This document shows, one piece after another, positions 22,756 to 31,889 of a DNA stretch of 64,000 bases (the first letter of the stretch is position 1; each line of letters opens with the position of its first letter). Made by a program: the position numbers and the translations under genes. Under the pieces are notes generated by a model, which worked only from the letters and a program-made list of their open reading frames with translations, did not search any database and had not been told where the DNA came from. The DNA is from Oopsacas minuta (lineage: Eukaryota; Porifera; Hexactinellida; Lyssacinosida; Leucopsacidae), in NCBI GenBank assembly GCA_024704765.1, contig JAKMXF010000166.1:186001-250000 (forward strand). The letters run 5' to 3'.

Positions 22756-24063
22756 CAGGGTGGCTCCAAAGTTCTGATACAAACCATTTTGTCTATAATG
22801 TTTTTTCAGCATGACCTACATCATTGATTTTCTATATATAATTAATACATACTATTAGGAAGAGATTCCCTAGCCATTTATTCAATATAACCACCCTTTT
22901 TGGAAGTAACAACCCTGAGTCTGTTCGGGAATCCTTCTACTGCGGCATGCAGGGTTTCTTCGGGTATCTTCTCCCATTCTCGACACAAGGAAATCTTTAG
23001 AGAGCTAGCTGTGTTGTGTGACACAGAACAAACCTTGTTTTCCAAGATAGACCATACAGAATAGTCCATTGGATTTAAATCGGGACTGTATGGTGGCCAT
23101 TCATCCTTGTGTATAAAAGTGGGAATATTGTGCTTCAGCCAATCTTGGGTCGTATTGGCCGTATGGGCGGGAGTACCATCTTGTTGGAAGACAAATGGCT
23201 GTCCAGAAAACATGGTCTGGCTCAGACATTTTACCACAGGCTCTAATACAAGCTCTTGGTATAATTTGCATTGATTTTCACTCCTGGGGGGATGAAAATC
23301 AGTGGTGTCTGGCCAACAGCAGAGACCCCAGTCCAAACCATCACCGACAGCGGTTTCTCCATCCGACATATATCTGAACTTATCAGGGATCGCTGAAACT
23401 GAGGTCGAGATGACTCTGTCGTTTATGCTATTTGTAGCCTCTTCAATGGTGAAAATTTCTCAACTGAGAAAAGGATATTTTCGAGAACCCCAATAGCGTG
23501 TAGAGCAAGTAGACTCTTGCTCCGGGACACTCTCTTTTCTTTCACCGACCCAGATAGGAATTGTACCTTTTTGCGTTTAAAAGAGCGCATTCCTAGGTCC
23601 CTTTTGACAACCTTTTGTATTGCTCGGCGAGATATATTGAGCTCCCAAGGCCATTTCCCTCATCGAACGGTGTGGGTTCTGCCGAATCCGTTCTCGCACC
23701 ACTTTCTTGAGAGCTGGGTCGTTACAGAGCATAGACGACCAGATCTCTGCTTGTCTACAGTGTCCCCAGTTTCCTTATATCGATTTATCGTCCTGTAGAT
23801 AAATGCCCTACGTCCTTTTGCAATATACAGCAGTTTCAAAATTTCTGAGGGACTTTTCCCCGCCATATGCAACTCAATAATTGCTGACCTCTCAGATTCC
23901 ATGGTCAATCACAATTATTTTCGAAATAGTATACACTAAATTGAAATAAAATTCGTTAGGAAGCGTATAAGGTGTGTCATGGAAGAGCAAACCATTGAGA
24001 ATACTTCCTGATAATGGTTGTATATGAATTGTGATTTTGTATCAGTACTTTGGAGCCACCCTG
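22756..24063 (-). mobile_element. Tc1/mariner transposon, maT-like (DD37D), decayed
   Basis: A 1308 bp element flanked by TA at 22754-22755 and 24064-24065. Terminal inverted repeats are at least 28 bp with one mismatch, starting CAGGGTGGCTCCAAAGT at both ends. It carries one transposase frame on the minus strand, broken by frameshifts. The nearly perfect repeats suggest a moderately recent insertion, immediately downstream of the RCC1-repeat gene. Confidence 0.95.
22878..23908 (-). pseudogene. Tc1/mariner-type transposase, frameshifted
   Basis: The first 80 codons (from about 23908) give an HTH N-terminus (RSAIIELHMAGKSPSEI). The last ~110 codons carry the DDE core QQDGTPAHTANTTQDWL and WPPYSPDLNPMDYSVW. 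The two Asp residues visible in this block (QQDG and PMDY) are separated by 37 residues, matching the DD37D pattern of the maT clade. Reading requires several frame changes: after the HTH, around 23440-23470, and near 23256 where one base is missing between Asn-Tyr and Gln-Glu-Leu. A stop also breaks the middle. It cannot make an active enzyme. Confidence 0.9.
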
Positions 24064-24065
24064 TA

Positions 24066-24942
24066 GAGCACAGTTTTCGTCCTTATTAATGGTGAATATA
24101 TTACAATTTATATGTTAAGCAGACGAATATTATAGAATTCATTTTACAATTACATATGCTAATCCTTTTAATATTAAGGTTTACATGAATTCAAACAGTG
24201 TCATCATTTTCTGATCGCGTCCATTCTGGATGTATTATCCAAAAATCTTCTACAGGCTCAAATACTTTGTAATATCCTCACTTGTATTTGCATTAGATTA
24301 ACATTTACACTACACTAATATGGTCAATACCAACCTGACCAGACAATATGGTATGATTTACTAGCACCAAACCTTCACAATGCTTTCCAATGAATAATTA
24401 CCCTTGAGTAGAAAGTGTATTCATTTCCTATAAAGTGTGGAAATCAACTTCCTGGAAATTTAATATACATTTGTAAATGTTTTGACCTTGTCGTGTAACT
24501 TGTAGATAGGGCATATCTAATAATTAATCGACTGTGAATATTAATAATTGTAGAAATGGAAGTATATTTGAAAGACAACCCAGATAGTCTTTCAAATTAT
24601 CCTCACTCTAGTAGACACATTCTAATTGCTTATAGTGGATCGCCTTATGTCAATAATATAGTTATTTTCAACTAAAGAAAACATTTTGTACTAAAACTAT
24701 TACTAAGTACTCGGAAAGTTGTAATTTTGATTCAATGAAATTACACATAATAATTCAGAATTACAGCCTAATTAACAGTAAATCAAGTGGTAATCCTCTG
24801 AACTATATAATGTATACTTTTCAATAATTGCTTGGTAATTATACGTGTGATTTGAGAGTTCACTACTAATCATATATGACATAGAGGGTATATAATCTAA
24901 TTCTCTAATATTATAGCAGTAATTACTTCGAATACTACTCAA
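24066..24942. other. Intergenic, AT-rich
   Basis: Nothing recognisable in about 880 bp between the transposon and the adaptor gene; no frame with family resemblance. Confidence 0.4.
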
Positions 24943-26784
24943 ATGGATGAAAATTGGGAAAATTGGACATCAGGACAAGTTGTTGATTGGCTCACCAAAA
25001 TGAATCTTGGCCACTTAGCAGAATCATTTTATGACCTAAAGATAACAGGTGATCATCTCGCCAAAATTGATGACGAATTTTTGAAAACTTATTTGAAAGT
25101 TTCTTCCCAATCAGAACGGACTAAAATCTTAGAAAACCTAACATATCTTCCTAATATGAATAATATGAATGGTGCACACAAAAACTTTGTCACTGGCCCT
25201 AAATCTCCGACAGAATCAGAGTATTCTACCATCACCGGAAAAAGACCCCCTCCTAAACCGAACACTGATTTAGAGGCACAAGCACTGATTAATTCTCCAG
25301 ACAATGCTCATAGTGGTTGGATTATAAAACAAGGAGGTCGTATTAGAACCTGGAGAAGACGATATATGGTTTTACATATTGGATGTTTGTATTATTTCGA
25401 AAATGAAAAGAGTCAAAAACAAAAAGGATCTCTTTCACTGCCAGGTTATGTTTTGACTGAGTATCACGATTTCAAAGATTATCCTAATTGCTGTATCAAA
25501 TTAGCTCATAAAAATCCAAATAAACGCGTGTATTATGTTTGTACTTCCTCTCAACGCGAGAAGGAGAAATGGATAGAATGTATTCAGAAAGAACTTGATT
25601 TATACAAAGAAGAGAATTTACTAGGACAGGCAGTATACGGTGCAATGCATGAAGAGCCAAATGGTATTGGAAAATCTTTGAGTTTCAACGAAGGACTGAG
25701 TGATGAAGATTACGATAACGATGATGATATATCTCCTATAGCTCTAGCTTCACGCGGTTCTAACTCTAAAATCAGCGAATCCCAAACAAGAGCTAATTCC
25801 GCGAAATTGTTGAAAATGGACAAGTCTAGTTTCAATAATTTGCCTCTACCTCAACACTCTAATACAATGAAGTCTAAAATATCTCTATCGAGTTCCCATT
25901 CAAACACTTTACCCTATACCACTACAATAACATCTCCATTATTACCATCTACTCATAATTCTCTTAACTCTTTTCCCAATGGACACGGACACCTTTCTCT
26001 CGATGGCCCTGACGTGACAGAAGATGATTATCTCGTACTCACTCCAGGTTCCTGCTTACCTTCTAACGACTACACACAGCGGGAACTTCCTACTGTCCCT
26101 GAGCGTCTCCCATCTCCCTCTACTCGCCCCCTGCCAACACTCCCTCCTGTTGAGAGATCAGTTGACTCAATGCCATCTTCTCGATCAATGGATAATATCT
26201 CTTTCGACAGACGAATAAGTGCTCTGTTCATAAAGAACAATTCACAAGGCCCATTTACAGATGTTCCGCCCAAAACAGATCCCAAATCTTATGTAGATGT
26301 AGAGAATGAGGTAGAAGACTTTTCACAGCTGAGCAAGACATTTGTTAACACTATAAATATTGGAAATACTGCGTTACCTGCCTCACACACTCTCTCCAGT
26401 ACTTATGAGGTTCAATGCGTAGAGAACGATTCAGGCGCATACATTTCACCACTGGTGGAAGTATTACCAGATGGCTGTATCCAGTCTGAATTCACAAGAG
26501 AGAAATCTGAATTCGTATTAGCCAGCATTAACCACGATGGGATGTATCTGATACGAAAATCTAGCGAGGAGAACATCAGCATGGTGCTTACAGTCTGGTG
26601 TAGGGATAAATGTAAGCATTACAAGATCTTCAAGCATGAGAAAGGTTACTGTCTACATCGAGGTAGTTATTTCTCTAGTCTTGAAGAACTTATTCGACAG
26701 TATCGAGTATCCTCACTACCTAGATCCAATTACATACTCAAGGTCCCCTATAATATCTGTTCATCCAAATCACGTGTTACTTAG
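24943..26784 (+). CDS. SAM-PH-SH2 adaptor protein, SH3BP2-like
   Basis: 613 residues, single exon. Residues 1-66 form a SAM domain (WTSGQVVDWLTKMNLGHLAESF). Residues about 124-221 form a PH domain (SGWIIKQGGRIRTWRRRYMVL through EKWIECIQKEL). Residues about 510-606 form an SH2 domain with the Arg of the FLVR motif (DGMYLIRKSS). The middle ~290 residues are Ser/Pro-rich and presumably disordered, with an SH3-ligand-like stretch PPPKP (102-106) and possible phosphotyrosine sites (SEYSTI near 92-97, DDYLVL near 365). PH, proline-rich linker and C-terminal SH2 is the layout of vertebrate SH3BP2, an adaptor for Src/Syk-family, Vav and PLCgamma signalling, and the PH domain resembles it most. The N-terminal SAM domain is not part of human SH3BP2 and suggests oligomerisation. 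No enzyme domain is present. Confidence 0.85.
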   Translation: MDENWENWTSGQVVDWLTKMNLGHLAESFYDLKITGDHLAKIDDEFLKTYLKVSSQSERTKILENLTYLPNMNNMNGAHKNFVTGPKSPTESEYSTITGKRPPPKPNTDLEAQALINSPDNAHSGWIIKQGGRIRTWRRRYMVLHIGCLYYFENEKSQKQKGSLSLPGYVLTEYHDFKDYPNCCIKLAHKNPNKRVYYVCTSSQREKEKWIECIQKELDLYKEENLLGQAVYGAMHEEPNGIGKSLSFNEGLSDEDYDNDDDISPIALASRGSNSKISESQTRANSAKLLKMDKSSFNNLPLPQHSNTMKSKISLSSSHSNTLPYTTTITSPLLPSTHNSLNSFPNGHGHLSLDGPDVTEDDYLVLTPGSCLPSNDYTQRELPTVPERLPSPSTRPLPTLPPVERSVDSMPSSRSMDNISFDRRISALFIKNNSQGPFTDVPPKTDPKSYVDVENEVEDFSQLSKTFVNTINIGNTALPASHTLSSTYEVQCVENDSGAYISPLVEVLPDGCIQSEFTREKSEFVLASINHDGMYLIRKSSEENISMVLTVWCRDKCKHYKIFKHEKGYCLHRGSYFSSLEELIRQYRVSSLPRSNYILKVPYNICSSKSRVT

Positions 26785-27544
26785 TATTTCGCTACAGTTT
26801 GAACTTGTATATATTTGTACACTTTTAATATATGTATTTTATTGGGTGATAATCAGTTGGGAATATTTGTGAGATTTTTACTACAGTAGACATATTGAAT
26901 TGTATAGTCTACTACTTGTATGTTAATATCTGTTTTAGATTATTGTAATAATCATAATATTGTTTCTTTACTAGTTGTACTATAAATGTTTTTCGTTCGT
27001 ACATTAATATGTTTCAACATGACCATTTATCAAAGCTACGGCCGCTCAGCATTGGCATGCATTGTCCAAAGATATAGGGGCGATGCATCATAATGATTAT
27101 CCTATACGTACGTACATTTCTGTAAGAATAGGTCAAATACGAATAATACCGATAGTTAGAATAAACCTGTTTCGATTATAAATATAACTATAGTTATAGC
27201 TGAAACTGGTATGGAAGTGTCGCTAAATTTACGAAAACTACAATCATATAAATCTATTAGCATAATTAGGCCAAAGTCTTGGTTTACAAATCCAGAAGTA
27301 TCTAGGAGTCGGTGAATCATTGATTTAACCTGTTTGGGGTTGAAATGCTTAATATTGATCTTTTAGAATTGTTGAATTACAGCTTTGTATCATAAATATA
27401 ATATTTGTAGCTACGTACGTATTTAATATTTTCAGAACATACTTGCTCTAATTGTAATAAAACATAAAGTGTATTCTTACATGTGTGTTACTACTGTTTA
27501 TCTGTTTGATTGAATATTTCTTAATTATTCTGCATAGCTTCATA
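26785..27544. other. Intergenic, AT-rich
   Basis: No gene seen. A short imperfect inverted pair around 27164-27210 (ACCTGTTTC with GAAACTGGT) is the only structure noticed. Confidence 0.35.
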
Positions 27545-28609
27545 ATGTCCACACAAGACAATACATCTGTGGTCTTGCATAAAATTAAAGATATTCGTCT
27601 CGAACCAAAACCAATCCGAAAGCCAACGAAAGGCCAGGTTCAGATAGCTGTACACTCAGTAGGAATTTGTGGTTCAGATGTACACTATTGGGTAAATGGA
27701 GGTATTGGAGATTTCATAGTAAAATCCCCAATGATTCTAGGTCATGAGACTTCAGGTACAGTTGTAGAGCTAGGTGAGGGAGTAACCAATCTTAAGATTG
27801 GAGATAGAGTAGCAGTAGAACCTGGAGTTCCTTGTTATAAATGTGATCAGTGTATGGATGGGAGATATAACTTGTGTCCTGATGTGTTTTTCTGTGCCAC
27901 TCCCCCAGACGATGGCACTCTAACCAGACTGTATTGTCATGATGCTAATTTCTGCTTCAAACTTCCTGACAATATGACGTATGAAGAAGGAGCGTTACTA
28001 GAACCATTGAGTGTAGGAGTACATGCTTGTCGTAGAGCAGAAGTGACAGGAGGAGACACTATTCTCATCTGTGGAGCTGGTCCCATAGGTCTAGTTACCT
28101 TGTTGACTGCTCGTGCTTTTGGCGCTACCAACATAGCTATTACTGACATCAATGCTAAACGACTGGAGTTTGCTAAAACTCTTGGAGTTAATCACACAAT
28201 ACTGGTAGATGGAGATCCTCAATCTACTGCTAAGCGTGCTATCGAATTGTTGGGGAAGATGCCTGATAAATCTATAGACTGTGTTGCATTTCCTCCCACC
28301 ATCTCCACTGCTATATATGCTACAAAGTCAGGAGGCACCGTCCTGCTGGTGGGTCTAGGACCACCCACTTCTGAGATCCCTATTGTTAACGCGAGCGTAC
28401 GAGAAGTTGACATCAAGGGTGTATTCCGATACAAAGGTTGTTACCAGAAAGCTATGGACATGATTGCAAGAGGGTTGATCAATGTGAAGCCTCTTGTCAC
28501 TCACAGATATGCTATGGAACAGGCATTGGAAGCTTTTGAGATGACAAAATCTGGAGAAGGAATAAAAGTCATGATCAAGTGTGATCCAACTCGTGCACAA
28601 CTACAGTAA
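27545..28609 (+). CDS. SORD: Sorbitol (polyol) dehydrogenase, tandem copy 1
   Basis: 354 residues from ATG 27545; human SORD has 357. A zinc- and NAD-dependent medium-chain dehydrogenase oxidising sorbitol to fructose in the polyol pathway. Catalytic zinc ligands are Cys42 (GICGSD) and His67-Glu68 (LGHETSG), with the downstream EGALLEPLSVGVHACRRA Glu. The cysteine-rich lobe reads CYKCDQCMDGRYNLC. The Rossmann motif GAGPIGLV near residue 180, followed by ITDINAKRLEFA, fits NAD rather than NADP. Codons open upstream of the ATG would encode a hydrophobic leader but lack an ATG. A second copy follows 248 bp downstream in the same direction. Confidence 0.93.
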   Translation: MSTQDNTSVVLHKIKDIRLEPKPIRKPTKGQVQIAVHSVGICGSDVHYWVNGGIGDFIVKSPMILGHETSGTVVELGEGVTNLKIGDRVAVEPGVPCYKCDQCMDGRYNLCPDVFFCATPPDDGTLTRLYCHDANFCFKLPDNMTYEEGALLEPLSVGVHACRRAEVTGGDTILICGAGPIGLVTLLTARAFGATNIAITDINAKRLEFAKTLGVNHTILVDGDPQSTAKRAIELLGKMPDKSIDCVAFPPTISTAIYATKSGGTVLLVGLGPPTSEIPIVNASVREVDIKGVFRYKGCYQKAMDMIARGLINVKPLVTHRYAMEQALEAFEMTKSGEGIKVMIKCDPTRAQLQ

Positions 28610-28857
28610 ATGAATTAGTTTCTTTCTTACTTATTGACAATCTTATTTTCACTTCTCTATTATCCCGTAATTCTATTCTCATTTCGAATTATAACATTCA
28701 GTAAATTATAGATTTTTCGCATTTGTTGTATTCACACCTATAGGCTAAATATAATGGAAACTTTCGAATGTATTAATCACTATTTGGGGGTTGTTCACTG
28801 ATCGGCAAACAATCCCAACCCATTCATTTTGTACCCATAAATGTGAAATACAAGAAT

Positions 28858-29919
28858 ATGTTACAAGACAACTCATCTGTGATCCTACACAAAATCAATG
28901 ATATTCGTCTGGAACAGAAACCAATTCCTAAACTAACCAAAGGTCATGTTAAGATAGCTGTACACTCAGTAGGAATATGTGGATCAGATATTCATTTCTG
29001 GATACACGGTCGTATCGGTGATTCTATAGTAAAATCCCCAATGATTCTAGGTCATGAGACTTCAGGTACAGTTGTAGAGCTAGGTGAGGGAGTAACCAAT
29101 CTTAAGATTGGAGATAGAGTAGCAGTAGAACCTGGAGTTCCTTGTTATAAATGTGATCAGTGTATGGATGGGAGATATAACTTGTGTCCCAACGTGAATT
29201 TTTGTGGAAATCCGAAAAAAGACGGCACTCTAACCAGACTGTATTGTCATGATGCTAATTTCTGCTTCAAGCTTCTCGACAATATGACGTATGAAGAAGG
29301 AGCGTTACTAGAACCATTGAGTGTAGGAGTACATGCTTGTCGTAGAGCAGAAGTGACAGGAGGAGACACTATTCTCATCTGTGGAGCTGGTCCCATAGGT
29401 CTAGTTACCTTGTTGACTGCTCGTGCTTTTGGCGCTACCAACATAGCTATTACTGACATCAATGCTAAACGACTGGAGTTTGCTAAAACTCTTGGAGTTA
29501 ATCACACAATACTGGTAGATGGAGATCCTCAATCTACTGCTAAGCGTGCTATCGAATTGTTGGGGAAGATGCCTGATAAATCTATAGACTGTGTTGCATT
29601 TCCTCCCACCATCTCCACTGCTATATATGCTACAAAGTCAGGAGGCACCGTCCTGTTGGTGGGACTAGGACCACCCACTTCTGAGATCCCTATTGTTAAC
29701 GCGAGCGTACGAGAAGTTGACATCAAGGGTGTATTCCGATACAAAGGTTGTTACCAGAAAGCTATGGACATGATTGCAAGAGGGTTGATCAATGTGAAGC
29801 CTCTTGTCACTCACAGATATGCTATGGAACAGGCATTGGAAGCTTTTGAGATGACAAAATCTGGAGAAGGAATAAAAGTCATGATCAAGTGTGATCCAAC
29901 TCGTGCACAACTAAAGTGA
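28858..29919 (+). CDS. SORD: Sorbitol dehydrogenase, tandem copy 2
   Basis: 353 residues from ATG 28858, with the same catalytic zinc ligands and NAD fold as copy 1. From about 29025 to the end it is almost base-for-base identical to copy 1 (offset 1310), except for a short block at about 29189-29220. There copy 1 reads PDVFFCATPPDDG and copy 2 PNVNFCGNPKKDG. The first ~55 codons and the 5' flank differ clearly. This mosaic pattern indicates gene conversion after an older duplication, or selection on the differing segments. Both copies are intact and presumably expressed from separate promoters. Confidence 0.92.
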   Translation: MLQDNSSVILHKINDIRLEQKPIPKLTKGHVKIAVHSVGICGSDIHFWIHGRIGDSIVKSPMILGHETSGTVVELGEGVTNLKIGDRVAVEPGVPCYKCDQCMDGRYNLCPNVNFCGNPKKDGTLTRLYCHDANFCFKLLDNMTYEEGALLEPLSVGVHACRRAEVTGGDTILICGAGPIGLVTLLTARAFGATNIAITDINAKRLEFAKTLGVNHTILVDGDPQSTAKRAIELLGKMPDKSIDCVAFPPTISTAIYATKSGGTVLLVGLGPPTSEIPIVNASVREVDIKGVFRYKGCYQKAMDMIARGLINVKPLVTHRYAMEQALEAFEMTKSGEGIKVMIKCDPTRAQLK

Positions 29920-30076
29920 TAGTTTACTTTTTAGCAATTAGTGTTTGCTTATTTTTATTTTTTCGCTAGGAATTGAATTTCTTTAAATTCTATCTTATAT
30001 TGTTTTTGTTTTTCTACATTTTCATGGCCATTTTATTTTCTAACTTTGTTGATAAGTTTATACTCATAACTCTCTA

Positions 30077-31753
30077 ATGGAGGTAATTCAACCTACTCCT
30101 CTAAGTATTGATACTCCCAAACAAAAGACAAGTCAGAATGAGACTAGCATGTTATTAGTAGTTGGCCAAATAGTAGCAGAAATGGTGAGAATAATCGCAG
30201 AAAATGGTGAGATCAATGTTAACAAAATACGTTCCAGTACATGTAGGAAGTACGGTGCAAAACAAACACCTAAATTGGTTGATATAATTGCTGCTGTCCC
30301 TGAGACACACAAAAAGACACTCTTACCGATTCTTAAAGCTAAACCTATTCGTACTGCTTCTGGTATTGCAATAGTAGCTGTAATGTGTAAGCCACATAGA
30401 TGTCCACACCTGTCATTCACTGGTAACATATGCGTATACTGCCCAGGCGGACCTGATAGTGATTTTGAGTATTCTACTCAATCTTACACAGGGTATGAAC
30501 CAACCAGTATGAGAGCTATCCGTGCTCGTTACAACCCGTATCTACAGTCCAGACATAGACTAGATCAATTGAAACAACTCGGCCATAACGTAGATAAAGT
30601 AGAGTATATAGTGATGGGAGGTACCTTCATGGCCCTGGATGAGAAGTATCGGGATTATTTTATTCGTAATTTACATGATGCCCTTTCAGGTCATACGTCG
30701 TCATGTGTGGAGGAAGCTGTCAGATTTTCAGAGCGTAGTAAGATTAAATGTATCGGCATTACCATTGAAACACGGCCTGACTATTGTCTGAGAAAGCATC
30801 TCTCTTCCATGCTAGCCTATGGCTGTACTCGATTAGAAATTGGTGTACAGAGTATCTACGAGGATGTAGCAAGAGATACGAACAGAGGACATACTGTAAA
30901 AGCTGTTACAGAATCGTTTCAAGGTTCTAAAGATGCTGGATTTAAGGTAGTAGCCCATATGATGCCAGACCTACCTAATGTAGATTTTGAGAGAGATATA
31001 GAAGGGTTTATCCAGTTCTTTGAGAATCCATCTTACCGTGCTGATGGCCTTAAGATATATCCTACACTTGTAATCAGAGGAACTGGACTCTATGAACTTT
31101 GGAAGACAGGTCGTTATAAGTCATATCCACCTGATATATTGGTTGATCTCGTTGCAAGAATTCTAGCATTGGTGCCACCATGGACACGTGTGTACAGAGT
31201 ACAGAGAGATATCCCTATGCCTCTAGTAAGCTCTGGAGTTGAGCATGGTAATCTCCGTGAGCTGGCCTTACAAAGAATGCGAGATCTCGGTACAGAGTGT
31301 AGAGATGTACGAACTAGAGAGGTTGGTATACAAGAGATACATCATAAAGTACGACCTTATGAAGTTGAGCTTATAAGAAGAGATTATTGTGCTAATGGAG
31401 GATGGGAAACGTTCCTATCTTATGAGGACCCTACTCAGGATATTCTAGTTGGACTGTTGAGGCTTCGAAAGTTATCTTCTGAGGTTTACAGGCCTGAATT
31501 AAAAGGGGGCGTTTCCATGGTCCGTGAGCTGCATGTATACGGAAGTGTGGTGCCTGTATCAACTAGAGACCCCTCTAAATTCCAGCACCAAGGGTTTGGC
31601 ACCCTCTTGATGGAGGAGGCAGAAAGGATATCTAAGGAGGAACATGGATCAACTAAATTAGCTGTAATTTCTGGTGTCGGTACGAGGAATTATTATAGAA
31701 AGTTGGGCTATGATTTGAATGGTCCTTACATGATAAAAGAATTATTTTATTAA
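30077..31753 (+). CDS. ELP3: Elongator complex catalytic subunit ELP3
   Basis: 558 residues; human ELP3 has 547. ELP3 forms the 5-carboxymethyl group on wobble uridine-34 of tRNAs using a radical-SAM and an acetyl-CoA binding domain. The radical-SAM cluster cysteines are seen in [19 protein letters not shown] (about residues 103-122). Family-invariant stretches follow: [48 protein letters not shown] and [11 protein letters not shown]. The C-terminal GNAT-type domain (about 425-558) ends in [16 protein letters not shown] and [14 protein letters not shown]. Very strong conservation, single exon, intact. Confidence 0.98.
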   Translation: MEVIQPTPLSIDTPKQKTSQNETSMLLVVGQIVAEMVRIIAENGEINVNKIRSSTCRKYGAKQTPKLVDIIAAVPETHKKTLLPILKAKPIRTASGIAIVAVMCKPHRCPHLSFTGNICVYCPGGPDSDFEYSTQSYTGYEPTSMRAIRARYNPYLQSRHRLDQLKQLGHNVDKVEYIVMGGTFMALDEKYRDYFIRNLHDALSGHTSSCVEEAVRFSERSKIKCIGITIETRPDYCLRKHLSSMLAYGCTRLEIGVQSIYEDVARDTNRGHTVKAVTESFQGSKDAGFKVVAHMMPDLPNVDFERDIEGFIQFFENPSYRADGLKIYPTLVIRGTGLYELWKTGRYKSYPPDILVDLVARILALVPPWTRVYRVQRDIPMPLVSSGVEHGNLRELALQRMRDLGTECRDVRTREVGIQEIHHKVRPYEVELIRRDYCANGGWETFLSYEDPTQDILVGLLRLRKLSSEVYRPELKGGVSMVRELHVYGSVVPVSTRDPSKFQHQGFGTLLMEEAERISKEEHGSTKLAVISGVGTRNYYRKLGYDLNGPYMIKELFY

Positions 31754-31889
31754 TTTCAGTTTCATCTCAATCAAAAATTAATTAATACAGTATTATTTGG
31801 AATTAGTTGTGTTATTATTAAAGAATATTTGGAATGTAATATCTATCCTATTTTCTGTGTGCCTTCAATATTATAGATGAAACAAGTGG

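Noticed and set aside
23195-23798. Plus-strand reading frames inside the transposon
   Set aside because: They are antisense to the recognisable transposase domains and resemble no protein.
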